The notes under the pieces are model-generated. The model saw only the letters and a program-made list of their open reading frames with translations, was not told the origin of the DNA and did not search any database. A program made the position numbers and the translations under genes. DNA of 64,000 bases from Gracilaria domingensis (Eukaryota; Rhodophyta; Florideophyceae; Gracilariales; Gracilariaceae). This document shows, piece by piece, positions 38,722-52,817 of the stretch; position 1 is the stretch's first letter; every line of letters begins with the position of its first letter. The DNA is taken from the NCBI GenBank assembly GCA_022539475.1, contig VCMS01000007.1:231496-295495 (forward strand), written 5' to 3'.

Positions 38722-38885
38722 AGTTGTGCTTCGGAATAATCGAATGATCGAATGATCGATTAAGGTACATCCATACGTTGTTACCAGAAGCAAGGCCTAA
38801 ACTCACATCGAGGCATGTGACTCTAGTTGGTGCGGACAAAAATGTGATGTACTTCGTGCGGTTTCTTTGCCGACGACGAAAAATA

Positions 38886-39937
38886 CTAACTGGTGCTAAG
38901 GTTTGGTTCCGATTGGTTCTTAAAGTACTCTATGGTCCTCCGAGTACCTTCTTCCAATGACACCGATGGCTTGTAACCAAAATGTTTCTTCGCTTTTTCA
39001 CACGAAATCACTCTATTTGTCGTAAGCAGTCTAACTTTCTGACGGGTGAAAACTGGCGGTTTCTTCGGCTTGTAGAAAGGCGAAATTATACGAAGCACAA
39101 GCTCAAGGACGGCAGCGATCACATAACACAAAACCACTGGCAAATGAACTGAAGGTTTTGGATAACCTAGGCCGTCTAGTATGAGGCCGGCGTGATCCCA
39201 GAAGCGAAACGTTTCGTCGTTCGTTATAAAATATGCGTTGCCCCAAGTACGGAGTCGTTCGTAAGATGTTCTGCAGCTAGTAAGCAAGCGTTGGCAACGT
39301 TTCCAACGTAGGTAAATTCCCACTTTGTGCTCCCATTTCCTATGACATACTTGGTTTTGCCTTTCTTCCCGTTTGCTATTAAAGAGGGTACATACGCCGG
39401 ATCACGTTCGCCGAAAATGCTACTTGGTCGAAGAGCACAGGTAAGCAGCGAATTTCGATTTGCTTCTAAGACAGATTGCTCTGCTTCTGCTTTTGTCATC
39501 GAATAGTAGTCGGTAAACTTGGATGGATAAGGTAGAGTTTCATCGACTCCATTCATCGGGGACCCGTCGTATACAACGCTGGCAGAAGAAACATATACCA
39601 GTTTCGGTACATTGCACTGTTTGCAAGCTTCGATAAGATTTTTGGTCCCCTCCACATTTACCGCCCACATCAAAGGTTCATTCTGATTGTCCAAGGGATT
39701 TGCCGTCGCGCAATGAAATACGACATCAATGCCACGACAAGCCTTTATAACATCTTCTAACCGAGTGATTGTACCTGCAAAACTCTCAATAGAAACATCA
39801 ACTGCTGGCCCGTGGTGCTGATAAGTTCGGATGTCAAACACAACAATCTGCATATCTGGATACTTTTTCGCTACCAAAGCATCGATAAGATGTCGGCCCA
39901 GGAACCCTGACCCCCCTGTGACTAAGAATCGGACCAT
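38886..39937 (-). CDS. 3beta-HSD / sterol-4alpha-carboxylate 3-dehydrogenase-like, one frameshift
   Basis: From ATG at 39937 the first ~230 residues form an extended SDR with the Rossmann motif VTGGSGFLGRHL, a conserved DVVFHCA, and the catalytic YSMTKAEAE (Tyr-x-x-x-Lys). ALRPSSIFGERDPAYVPSL is typical of the 3beta-HSD family. At a G4 run (minus strand; CCCC at 39241-39244) the frame is lost. The adjacent frame continues perfectly with GNAYFITNDETFRFWD and runs to a stop at 38886, including RQKVRLLTTNRVISCEKAKKHFGYKPSVSLEEG. One base is therefore missing relative to a normal gene. The protein (~350 residues) would oxidise and decarboxylate 4-methyl sterol intermediates, or a related 3-hydroxy steroid, using NAD(P). 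The indel may be an assembly error. Confidence 0.85.
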
Positions 39938-40694
39938 CGCAGATATAGATTGTGTTCAGATACTTCAAACCGCGTATTACGGGAATCCACTTACACGTAG
40001 ATATGAATGTCTTGATCAAAGGAAACTATGTGAGCGAATTAATTCAGATCCGGTTTAAGGGCAATTTGCCGGGATGCCCTTTGGAGAATCTCTTTCCAAT
40101 ATCACTGTGATGGTGGTGGTACAGAGTACCAAGTTACCAAATATAGGAATGAATCGATAGATTTCTTATGCAGCGGAAGATGAGGTATTTGAGCGCGCTC
40201 CCTTACAAAAGCGCATCACCAGTACAATAGGAGTTAGGATGGAGTAGAGCCAACTGGACGACCAGGTGTCGACTCGATCGAGTTTCGAAAAGTTGCTGTT
40301 ATCTTCCCAAAGGTATCCTTAGCCTTCAACCGACGGTAGAAGGCTACCTGCTACGAACGTAGATGTTGGCCACTGGCATGGAAAAGTAGATTCCCGTTTA
40401 CTGCACGGAAACGGGCCAGAGGCAAATTGCCAAATTAAGACAATGGCGAGAGCAAAGGCCATCAAAGCTAAGCAGATAATACCTTCATCAAAATACCATT
40501 AGCTTTCTCTCTCTGTGGTACGGTCGCATATCACCTCGCGATAAACGTTGTGCTGAATATCAATGGCTTGAAGGGCTTGCAATGCGTGGACCAAGAATCA
40601 ACCAATACACTGCATCTTTCCTGTGTTGCTAGCTGACCAGTGCACCAAGCAGACAGGTTTCGGGAAGTTCGCTTGGATCAAAGAATAGAGAACT
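39938..40694. other. Divergent interval, dehydrogenase and ELP2
   Basis: 757 bp between start codons on opposite strands. I find no gene, tRNA or repeat. Confidence 0.4.
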
Positions 40695-43025
40695 ATGCAG
40701 CCAGAACTTGACTTCGCAGCAGCAGCGTGCAACAGGAAAACGGGAGTCCTGAAATCATTGTCGTCTCGAAGCATCGCAGCTTATGGATCCTCAAATAATG
40801 CAATCGTTCTCGACCTGCCCTCTTATTCAGTTTCCGCGATATTACCAATCCATAGATCGACTGTGACATGCCTCAAGTTCTCTGAAGTTCACAATTGCGT
40901 TCTCCTTTACGCTGGATCATCAGAAGGAGTTGTGTCCGTTGCTGTAAATGAAAATGAGAAATGGGACATAAGGAATACCCCGATTGTTCACAGCTCATCC
41001 TGTGTGGCAATCGACTCCGTCTCGATTGGGAGCAATACTTTCACAGTTAGCATTGGCTCCGACGGGTTGCTATGCGCAGTGTTGTACGACGGAATCGGAT
41101 TCTCTAAAGTATCATCCATTTCCATGGTTTCCAATCCGTCCGGGAGAGAAACTCTTCCCGAATGCATTGCAATTTGTTCACTGACGCCCAAAGACGTACT
41201 AGTAGCGGTTGGTGGCACAGATCCTCGCATTCAGTTGTACAGTGCTAGGATTAACGATGGCATACTCTTCTCTTTTCTTACGTATCTTGACGGCCATAGA
41301 GATTGGATAAGAGGTCTAGCATTCTCCAACATGGATTCTGGTTTCTACCTAGCAAGCGCATCTAAGGACTCTACCGCACGTATGTGGAAGATACTTTCCG
41401 ATGCGCCAGAAGCTGATTCAGATTCCTTTTTGCCTTCGCCCACAATCACAGTCAATGTTTCCGATAGAAGCATTTGTTTAACAGCAATTGCATTACTTGA
41501 TGAACATACGGCTGCGGTGCACAGCGTTTCTTTTGCTGAGGCTGTCGATGAGCCTCACATTCTGACATCATCCATGGACTGCACTGTTGCTGTTTGGAAA
41601 CTTCTTCAATCCAATGCTGTGTGCGTCGCACGTTTCGGACTCATGGGAGGCCAATCTGCTCACGCACTAGGATTCTTCGGAGCCGAATTTCCAACGAGCG
41701 GAGTCAATCGTATTCTAGCGCATAACTTCTCTGGTGCATTGCATAGGTGGGAAGTCGCGAACAAATCTGGAAGTTTATCATATGAATACTTTGCCCACCC
41801 AGCCCCAACCGGTCACTTTGATAAAGTTACGGATCTGGCATGGGCTCCTAATGGCTCGTTTTTGTTGTCCTGCAGCTCAGACAAGACAACTAGGGTGTAT
41901 GCTGAGAACGACGGTTCTTTCGTCGAATGGGCAAGACCCCAAGTACATGGGCATTCCATATTTACGCTTTCATTCTGCAACCCCGAGGGCACCGGCTACG
42001 TGTCGGGAGCGGAAGAGCGCATGTTAAGGGTTTTCGAAGCTCCATCCTCCTTTCGTCTTCCAGGGAAATCTTCTATCCATGAGAACAAGAAACCAGTATC
42101 TGCCTCTCTGCCTCAACTTGGGCTTTCAAACAAAGCTATATTCACGGAAGACGCCGCAGACGACCCTAGTGGTGCAAGCGACATGATTGTGTCAACTTTT
42201 GGAGTTCGAAAAGCGACAGTTGTAGCCCCTTTAGAAGAGAATTTGAAACAGTCACGACTATGGCCGGAGAAAATGAAGATGTACGGACATGGAAATGAAA
42301 TCTCCGCAGTGGCAGTTCATTTTCAAAGCGGTGTTATTGCTTCAGCGTGTCGATCCCAGACAGAAAAAGATGCTGTTATCCTTTTATGGGACGTAGAATC
42401 TGGAGCTGAATGTGCCAGGTTGCCAGTTCATGAGCTTACCGTAAATGAACTCAGGTTCACCCCTGATGGCAAACATTTGTTGTCTGTTTCACGAGATAGG
42501 TCTATTTCTGTTTTTGTGAGAGAAGATCTAAGCAATCGATTCGGGTTTCGGGTTCAATGGCACAAGAAAGGAGCTCATACAAGGGAACTGTATTGTTGCA
42601 CATGGGTGTCGGAGGGTGAGATTGTTGCGACTGGTGGACGTGACAAGTGTCTCCGGATGTTCAGCTCAACGGGAGAAGATGAGAATCTCGTCAACGAATT
42701 ACTGAAGCAGAAGTTTGCTAGTGGGGTGACAGCACTCGACGCTCTGCGTTTGTCTCCAGAAGACCGTAGATCTTTTTTAGCCTTGGGTTTCGAAAATGGG
42801 TTCATTCGATTCTTTTCTGTTGTGTGGGATGATGGTCACAACATTCGATTGAGCACGTTACATAATGTTGAAAGTAATGCGAGATGTGGTGGCCGTGTGA
42901 CTCGCATACGTTGGCGTCCAATCATACAGGACACCGTGGACAGAAGAAAAAGGATGCAAATAGCTGCGGCAAGTGAAGACTATTCGGTGAGAGTTTACTC
43001 AGTTCGATTGGAGGAGAATGAGTGA
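40695..43025 (+). CDS. ELP2: Elongator complex protein 2 (WD40)
   Basis: 776 residues in one frame. It has two seven-bladed WD40 halves. Repeats are visible as LDGHRDWIRGLAFSN ... LASASKDSTARMWKI, EHTAAVHSVSFAE ... ILTSSMDCTVAVWKL, GHFDKVTDLAWAPNGSFLLSCSSDKTTRVY, GHGNEISAVAVH and HELTVNELRFTPDGKHLLSVSRDRSISVF. The spacing, and the central ARFGLMGGQSAHALGFFGAEF block, are characteristic of ELP2. It is the scaffold that joins Elp1 and Elp3 in Elongator, which modifies wobble uridines of tRNA. Length is close to human and yeast ELP2 (~790-830). Confidence 0.93.
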   Translation: MQPELDFAAAACNRKTGVLKSLSSRSIAAYGSSNNAIVLDLPSYSVSAILPIHRSTVTCLKFSEVHNCVLLYAGSSEGVVSVAVNENEKWDIRNTPIVHSSSCVAIDSVSIGSNTFTVSIGSDGLLCAVLYDGIGFSKVSSISMVSNPSGRETLPECIAICSLTPKDVLVAVGGTDPRIQLYSARINDGILFSFLTYLDGHRDWIRGLAFSNMDSGFYLASASKDSTARMWKILSDAPEADSDSFLPSPTITVNVSDRSICLTAIALLDEHTAAVHSVSFAEAVDEPHILTSSMDCTVAVWKLLQSNAVCVARFGLMGGQSAHALGFFGAEFPTSGVNRILAHNFSGALHRWEVANKSGSLSYEYFAHPAPTGHFDKVTDLAWAPNGSFLLSCSSDKTTRVYAENDGSFVEWARPQVHGHSIFTLSFCNPEGTGYVSGAEERMLRVFEAPSSFRLPGKSSIHENKKPVSASLPQLGLSNKAIFTEDAADDPSGASDMIVSTFGVRKATVVAPLEENLKQSRLWPEKMKMYGHGNEISAVAVHFQSGVIASACRSQTEKDAVILLWDVESGAECARLPVHELTVNELRFTPDGKHLLSVSRDRSISVFVREDLSNRFGFRVQWHKKGAHTRELYCCTWVSEGEIVATGGRDKCLRMFSSTGEDENLVNELLKQKFASGVTALDALRLSPEDRRSFLALGFENGFIRFFSVVWDDGHNIRLSTLHNVESNARCGGRVTRIRWRPIIQDTVDRRKRMQIAAASEDYSVRVYSVRLEENE

Positions 43026-43053
43026 GGACTAGGAACCATAGCACCTGAAAAGC

Positions 43054-43241
43054 TCACGGCATTCCTTCGTCATAATTTGGGCCGCCGAAGCCACGCCTCT
43101 TGAGATAATGATAGGCGTCGCAAATGTGAGGGACATACATATCGACCAAGGCATGAAGAAGCAAGCCGACCAAAATGTATATGCGAATCAGCAAACAGGA
43201 ATGTACTTCTCTCGTGTGACAAGGGGCATTTTGTAGGCCAT
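43054..43241 (-). CDS. Possible tiny single-pass membrane protein, frameshifted
   Basis: Between the ELP2 stop and the HMBS stop, an ATG at 43241 (or 43229) opens a short frame, KMPLVTREKYIPVC. A one-base shift at a T3 run near 43192 then leads into LIRIYILVGLLLHALVDMYVPHICDAYHYLKRRGFGGPNYDEGMP, ending at 43054. Together they would make a ~60-residue protein with one membrane helix and a conserved-looking charged tail. I do not recognise the family. The strong coding look of the tail and the lack of a start in its own frame suggest a frameshift or a sequence error. Confidence 0.4.
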
Positions 43242-43255
43242 CACCTCCTAAACAG

Positions 43256-46351
<3,096 letters not shown>

Positions 46352-47338
46352 ATGAACAAGATATTTATTGTGTCGGTCTTTTTCGCTCTGGTTATCGCCT
46401 CTGTGTCGGGTCAGGAATGTCTTTTTAATGAAACGATGTGTTCTTGCTCTTTTGGATCCGCTCAAGGAGCATGGTAAGTTGTTCTTTACCAATCTTTACG
46501 ACTATGGCGAAATTGTGGCAGACTGTTGACATATTTTTCCTCCTGTACTTCTTACTCCACAGCTATGAGAGAACTGGAACAGACTCTGATGGAACTGCTT
46601 TGTGTTCGAAGCGCAACTGTGACGCCGGCTGGACTTGCGAGTGTGAGGGTGACTTTTTCTGCACTCAGGCCAATATCGATGTCTTCACTCCCGTCGACCT
46701 CAATGACTTCGAACTCACTTCCAATGTACCATGTGAAATGATTTCGCAGAGGACCATCACCAGCACAGGATTTCAGTTGGGTTTCTTCCATCCTCAATTT
46801 TCTGATAACGGTTTGCTGGCTCAAGATTGCCAACTTTTCGCATGGTGGCTGGATGGTGTACTCCAGAACAACTTCAACGACCCGACAACTGTTTCTGCAT
46901 CTAATCTCCAATCTGTTAAGGATTCGTTGAGCGACTGGAATAATGTTCCCCTTCGAAGTGGGTCCGTGATTGGTAAGTTTGAATATGATTTTGAAATCCC
47001 ACCAGTTTCTATACGATTGGGCTTTAAACCTGGCCAACAACTAACTCTTTCGAAATCCCATCTAACAATATGAACTACTAGGTTTCCGATGGAGAAACGC
47101 TCCGTACTCTTGTTACAACAGCCTTTCGCTACTCAACATTAACGGAACTGCTGTGGACACGACAGATTCTTCAGTTGTAACTCACCGTTTCTCCAATATT
47201 TTTGAAGACGATTGGTTCTCTCCGGACTTTGTTGAGGGCAGCAACTGGAGGTCGCCACTAACGACTGATACTTCCGATACCTATGGAGTGTTGAATACGG
47301 ATGTTACAAACACGTATTGGCGGATCAGAGTGCTCTGA
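46352..47338 (+). CDS. Secreted cysteine-rich family protein 1, three exons
   Basis: Exons 46352-46473, 46563-46972 and 47082-47338 (789 nt, 262 residues). The introns are GTAAGT...CACAG (89 nt) and GTAAGT...ACTAG (109 nt). A signal peptide is clear (MNKIFIVSVFFALVIASVSG). The mature protein starts with a Cys motif shared by all three paralogues here, CxC-x(n)-C ... CSKRNCDAGWTCEC. A middle domain follows with DCQLFAWWLDGVL and LRSGSVIGFRWRNAPYSCY, and a C-terminal half with NINGTAV and NTYWRIRVL. I know no family with this pattern. The repeated aromatic and beta-strand-like pattern and secretion suggest a cell-surface or extracellular-matrix protein. Confidence 0.8.
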
Positions 47339-47697
47339 AGAGTATCCGTCACAGACGCTTCGGAACGCTTACTGCTCAGTTCGCATGTTCTTATAACTTA
47401 TTGACATCACTATGGTTGCGAGCCCCTACTTTCGAATCCAACGAACTTTTTGACTGACCTGTAGTGGAACATTTAATTCTTACTAAAAGTTTGCCTGACG
47501 TCATACTTGTTTTGGGAGGAACGACTTTGTAACTCTGATCGTTAACTTCTATGACTACCCCTGATACTCAGTTCCATAAAAGGTTTGGGACTGAAACACT
47601 CGGAAGAGTATTTCTTCACCAAACAAAGTAATACATTTTCAGTGATTGATATTTCTCGAGCGTGGTTAAAATTCCTCGACAATATAGCCCATTTTGC
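47339..47697. other. Convergent intergenic spacer
   Basis: 359 bp between the stop codons of two paralogues. I see no additional gene or obvious terminator. Confidence 0.4.
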
Positions 47698-48585
47698 TTA
47701 TAAAGACAAAGATGGAATTTCATCTGGGATTTGAATACGGAAGTACCAGTTGGATCGCTTGTTGTCCGGATTAGTTTCATCTCGCGGTTCCCAGTAATCA
47801 TTCCCAGGTACAATAGTCGTATCAGACGAAAGCTTCTTTGAACGAAGAGGAAGAAACTTTCGTATATCCACTTCGCTCTCGTCTTCAGCTGTGTTTTCAT
47901 CGGAAAGAATGTAAGAAGGCAAAAACCAGTTCTCAGAATACTCCCGAGCGTAGTATGTTTTGAAACCAAGTGTTTCTGAATTCACAGAAGTTCCGTTGAT
48001 AACCAGCTCTGTGAAATGCTTGTAGCAGTAATATGATGCTTCCCTGAAGCGAAAGGCAATTAAATCTCCGGGGCGAAGTTCAAAAAGAGAATGTTCTTCT
48101 CTTTTCTTCAGCTCATCATCGACCACTGCACTTGTCATTAGAAGGGCTTGCTGTCTGACTTTAACCAGATCTCCATTATGCCACCAAGCCAACTGGGTAC
48201 AATCGTTCGCTAGAGTACCGGCACGCGAGAAGTGAAATTTGATGGTACCAAGCGAAATCTCTCGACCAACGACAAGAGGAAAAGTGGACGTAACACATGC
48301 TGCTGTGCTCTTGGTGATATCAGCCGCATTTTTCAAGGTGTTAATAGTTCTCGGTGAACGGAAACAAACATGTGTACGTCCACCACAGGCACACGTCCAG
48401 CCTGCACGACAAAATCGTTTAGAGCATTGCCCGGGTGTATTCTCCATTTTGTCCCAACATGTACCTTGGTTTGGCTCCCCAACCTTACAACTGCATTGGT
48501 CATTAGCGTACCTACAAGGCCCAAAATCCCCGAAAACAGCATGAAGTAGTGAGAGAACGAGCGCAATACTAAGAATGGTTCGCAT
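47698..48585 (-). CDS. Secreted cysteine-rich family protein 2, single exon
   Basis: 295 residues from ATG at 48585, with signal peptide MRTILSIALVLSLLHAVFG. The N-terminal Cys motif is CSCKVGEPNQGTCWDK ... CSKRFCRAGWTCACGG. Next come the WWH block (DCTQLAWWHNGDLV), ELRPGDLIAFRFREASYYCY, VINGTSV and a C-terminal signature VPGNDYWEP ... RSNWYFRIQ. All blocks align with paralogues 1 and 3, but this copy has no intron. It converges with paralogue 1, with 359 bp between stops. A strong TATA box lies 129-139 bp upstream. Confidence 0.85.
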   Translation of the reverse strand: MRTILSIALVLSLLHAVFGDFGPCRYANDQCSCKVGEPNQGTCWDKMENTPGQCSKRFCRAGWTCACGGRTHVCFRSPRTINTLKNAADITKSTAACVTSTFPLVVGREISLGTIKFHFSRAGTLANDCTQLAWWHNGDLVKVRQQALLMTSAVVDDELKKREEHSLFELRPGDLIAFRFREASYYCYKHFTELVINGTSVNSETLGFKTYYAREYSENWFLPSYILSDENTAEDESEVDIRKFLPLRSKKLSSDTTIVPGNDYWEPRDETNPDNKRSNWYFRIQIPDEIPSLSL

Positions 48586-48713
48586 ATTGAAATGAAACTG
48601 TTAGTCGAAGGAAAGAACTTGATACAACTTAATGTTGACGATGTCGAAAGTGATTGACAACGAGACGGGGTGAACTTTCTCGCACTACGAGTTGAGTGCG
48701 ATGAACGCGCGAA

Positions 48714-48724
48714 CCTTTTATACT
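48714..48724 (-). promoter_or_regulatory. TATA box of secreted protein 2
   Basis: The minus strand reads AGTATAAAAGG, a textbook TATA box, 129-139 bp before the ATG. Just upstream (higher coordinates) lie four GGTC-x-TCC units with exactly 10-bp spacing. Confidence 0.7.
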
Positions 48725-48746
48725 GCTGCTTTCCAAACCCGCCCTA

Positions 48747-48786
48747 GGTCGTCCTCGGTCGTCCTTGGTCTTCCTGGGTCATCCAT
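48747..48786. repeat. Four 10-bp direct repeats upstream of a TATA box
   Basis: GGTC starts at 48747, 48757, 48767 and 48777, each followed by a TCC-containing hexamer (GTCCTC, GTCCTT, TTCCTG, ATCCAT). The 10-bp period places the repeats on one face of the helix. They are 23-63 bp upstream of the TATA box of secreted protein 2. Confidence 0.8.
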
Positions 48787-49882
48787 ACAGCGAGAGACCT
48801 GAAATCGCTTAGAAATAAGGAACCCACTCGCCCCATCTCCGGTGACAATGTGCAATCATTTCCATCCGAGCGGCGTTACACGACGGGACGAAGCAAGATT
48901 GAATTCGAAATGAGAGAGTCGACACCACGTTAAGTGGAAAAAAGGCCCAATTACCGAGATAACTGGCTTCGGTAGTATGGGAGGAAGAACCAGGGAAACA
49001 ATTGCGTGACAAGTGACATACCTACCAGGGGGTATTGAAAGATACGAGAGTACGCAGTTGTAATTATTTCATATTTTCTTGAAGAGGATGGGCCAGCAGA
49101 CCACGGTACGCACGTCGACCCCTACGACGGATCATTAGAAACACTTCTTTCTCTCACACGGTAGCGGCAATTTCGGAATGCGTTTCGTTTGGTAACCTGC
49201 TCCAAGAAAACCTCAATGAACTTATTTTGCTCACGCGACAGCACTCCTCCCCTCCTCTCTCTAACATGTTCCCCTCTCACATAATTGGACGCTCTGCTGT
49301 TGGTTAACTGAGGTTTTCAGCACATCATCATGGTGATGATCACGTCAATCTCGTATGGGCAGCCAACGGATAGATAGAATTATTTCTTCTTTGTGGTGTT
49401 TGAGAGCAACCGTCGTCCTCAGAAGGGAGCGAATCGTGAGATGAACAACGGCATGCCATTTTCTCTAGGCGATACATGTACGTGTTCATCGAAGGGTATT
49501 GTAAGTACTATAAATGAACCTGGGAATGGAAAAAACTTATAAATCAACACACCTTCATTTGAGTTTCGCATCGAGAGTACGCGGACAACAGAGATTGGGG
49601 AGAGGAACAAGAAGAAATAGAACGTTGCAGGGTAGCCTTTTATCCTTGCAGTCATTCTCTGGCGTAGCGGATTCGGTTAAGGTTATATCTCCAAAACTTT
49701 GCTTTGATTGAAAACAACGAGTGCGTGACGTTAGAGCTCCCGTCCAAGCATCATACGATCGCATTATTGTTCAGCTGGAAAGAGAGGAGAGCAGTAAGAA
49801 GGACAGAGAGATGAGATGGCCTGCCAAAGATCGAGGCTTAATCCCTTAACGAGAAAATTCAAGATTGAGAAAGCCTTGTGCA

Positions 49883-49960
49883 TGTGGGAACACAAAAACC
49901 ACTAGGCCACAAGTCCGGTGTGTACGGTGGGCAGTCTGCAGCTGTGTCACGTATATGTAC
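49883..49960 (+). repeat. Direct repeat, copy 1
   Basis: Starts TGTGGGAACACAAAAACCAC, continues TAGGCCACAAGTCC, and ends GCTGTGTCACGTATATGTAC. The second copy is about 730 bp away. Confidence 0.8.
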
Positions 49961-50610
49961 TCTCCCAGTGCAAACGGTTTGCAAAGTACCTTGTGTCGCA
50001 TACGTAAAGAGCAATCCTCGCAAAATGAGGCAACACGCACCGGCAAATTGGACTTTCGATTCCGGAACTTCCAAGGGTTATCTCTCTTCTCTCGGAAGTA
50101 TAGCTCAGAGAAAGTCTACGGTTTTTTGTTGTCCGGGATAAGTTGGAGACATAGAGCGAACACCTGTCCGTAAGGTGCTACATTGCAAAGCAAACCTTTG
50201 CGCGTTCAACCTATCTGAGCGGGACATATGTGCCGCAAGGCGGTTGAGGTATCTAAAATAAAGCGCACACGAGGCGAATGCGGAAAGTAAGACGGCGCGA
50301 TGGACATTTTCCGGCCGAGATGAAGGTGAATCACAGAATACGTACCACAGATCGTTCTTCCTGCTAAGTTTATGCTCGAAATGCTGACGCAAGTCATCTT
50401 CTGCGTGCTTTTAACTCCTAGGGATTTCACGCTATGACATTAAAAGCATACGCTTTGAACAGCGATAGCATGAAGCTACCTAATTAACTAACAATCAGCG
50501 CACGAACAGCATAGCGTTTCCGCAGCAACAAGATCGAATTTGTACAGCGTCATACAGCCTGTGCAGCCACATTGACCATAAAGCACGACGGAAGAGTGTC
50601 TTGCACAGAT

Positions 50611-50683
50611 TGTGGGAACACAAAAACCACTAGGCCACATGTCCGTGGTGAGCAGTTTGAAGCTGTGTCACGTATACGTACGT
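50611..50683 (+). repeat. Direct repeat, copy 2
   Basis: The first 28 bases are identical to copy 1 (TGTGGGAACACAAAAACCAC onward). It then carries a small deletion and ends AGCTGTGTCACGTATACGTAC. Confidence 0.8.
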
Positions 50684-52725
50684 ACATATTATGTACTCAC
50701 ACATAGATCGACTAAGAAAACTGTGAATGTTCAATAGGTTTTCGCGAACATAGTGTAGCTTGAGGAAGATTTCAGGATACAGAAGCAAAGAGAATGATGG
50801 GGCGGAATATACTACGGGTTGAGAGATCATGATGTTGGGGAGCATGACGATCGAGCATGAGCATGTCAGTGCCGTGCGCAGTCTTGTTTTATCAAGGTGC
50901 GCGCAGAAGTCACATGCGCGATGCAACGACCAAAATTTCGCGTGGAAATTACAGCATGTGTCTCGCTTTTTGATTGTTTCCGAGCCGAAGGATGTTGAAG
51001 GTAAATAGATCACAATTATTTCACGTGCAGTATTTGTCACATGCAGAGTCTGCATCATGCTACACATGTCTGCATCTTGTTCGGTGCAGCCAGCCATATG
51101 AGCCTGAGTTTGATCAAAGAACTAACGATGGAGGGTCACAGGTAATCTCCACTCCTGCTGTACTCGCAGTTCTTCATATTGCGGAGGTTCCTGGTTTCTC
51201 TCTAGTTGGCTACAATTTATCAAGAGTTGTACATGGGATGAATGTAAGGGAGTCGAGATCATATTCCAGTTAGTTGTGCCCTCTTGAAGTAATCTTACAC
51301 ATACTGTACGTATGAGCATTATTTGCTACGTTGTCCGCTCAGAACATTATCAAGACGACTTACTTTGCCTCCCCTGAGCGATCGTAGAGGTCTGTCTGTT
51401 AGTGATATTATTTCCAAGTGGCCCGACAAAGTGTTGGCCTTCCTGGTGAGGGAGCGATTCTTTCAGGATCGCTCTGCATTTAGTTCTCATCAAGCTAATG
51501 CGCCCATAAAAGAGAGAGAGAGAGAGCACTCAGTAACTCCAGAGTAGAGAGTTACGGAACTAGTTACGTCACTATGAGACCAACATTATCGCTTGCCTGG
51601 CGATACCGAGTTCAGTATCTATCGCCATCTTTTCGGGCTGTTCGTTCCCGCTCTTGTCGCTTTAGTTCCAAAGGTCTTCAGTTGTTTCTAATTTAGATTG
51701 AATGCTTGTCTACCAATGTGAACGAACCACATTTGAGAGATCTTGTCTCCTTATCGGGAACTGCAGGACGGGACGAACCACTAAGCTTCCCCGCTACTAG
51801 CTGCTTTTGTGGAACATTGTTCTGATTTTCGGCTTCTTTTTCTTAAGCTCCCCCCACTCATACCCTCATTAGCCGTACACATTGGCTATTCGTTACATAC
51901 AATTATATTCCGGACATCCTCTTCGGGGGAAGTGTTAGTATGTCAAGTAGAAAATTTGAAGCTAATTCAAAGAAATCAACACAAATCCAATGAAGCGGAA
52001 CCATCCTTTGTTCGTTGGCAAGCACGGTAGCTTTTACTTAGTAGAAACCAGTCTACGGAGCTCTTGCAGAGTCCCTCTTACACACCAGGCTTTTTGAGAA
52101 TCTTCAAATCTCTCGTTTAACAGCGCTGCCTCTTCCCGTTGAGGTGTCTTGCTTTGGGGATAGCGAACCGCGACATATTTCTTGTACATGTCCTTCTCGA
52201 CATTGTACGATGTTCCTCAAACATTAACTGTGGTATGTTTTGAATTCAAATAATCCAACGAGTTCAACTTTTTTGAAACTGTGCAAGCAGCATGCTCGGG
52301 ATTTAGTTTCCAAAGATTCCAACGTTTTCCAGTTTGAGAACTGAGATTTGTTTCGCTTATCTCGTTAGCAAGACGTCAAAGCTTTATGGAGCTGTTCCAA
52401 AAAACCACGCACACGTATGGTCGCGGAGAAGGCAGAGGGCGATGTGTCTCAATCTAAGTCTTTTTCGTCGTCTCGGGACCTTTAGCTTTCGATTCTACGG
52501 TCGTGTTGGAACAGTGAAGTGTTCTTGCGAGACACAGATGGGCACTAAAATTCAAATCCAAGGGAGACAGAGGTTCGCTGGTATGCCGCAAAGGCTGCTA
52601 CATGGACGGTCTCGCAAAGATATAGAGCAAAACAGCTCTGTCTTCGCTATTGCGAGACATCTACGTTTAAATAGTACATTTCAAGTTCATATCGTTAAGA
52701 TAGATAGGACGAGACAAGAGCTTCG

Positions 52726-52735
52726 GTATATAAGG
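52726..52735 (+). promoter_or_regulatory. TATA box of secreted protein 3
   Basis: GTATATAAGG lies 83 bp before the ATG at 52818, a suitable core-promoter distance. Confidence 0.6.
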
Positions 52736-52817
52736 ATGTCGTCTCTCTCCTCATAGATCTGAATAGCGCGCTCGGGACGTCACAAAGAACTCTTTGATTC
52801 TTATCAATATCACAACA

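Larger units (their letters stand above)
48786..52725. other. About 4-kb gap in the secreted-protein region, one direct repeat
   Basis: No gene could be supported on either strand; the frames are short and lack domains. The interval contains a diverged ~75-bp direct repeat (49883-49960 and 50611-50683) and a short AG microsatellite near 51512. Some lost paralogue could hide here, but I did not find its Cys motif. Confidence 0.4.

Noticed and set aside
52334-52756. Plus-strand frame of 140 codons
   Set aside because: Overlaps the promoter and TATA box of secreted protein 3 and has no domain.
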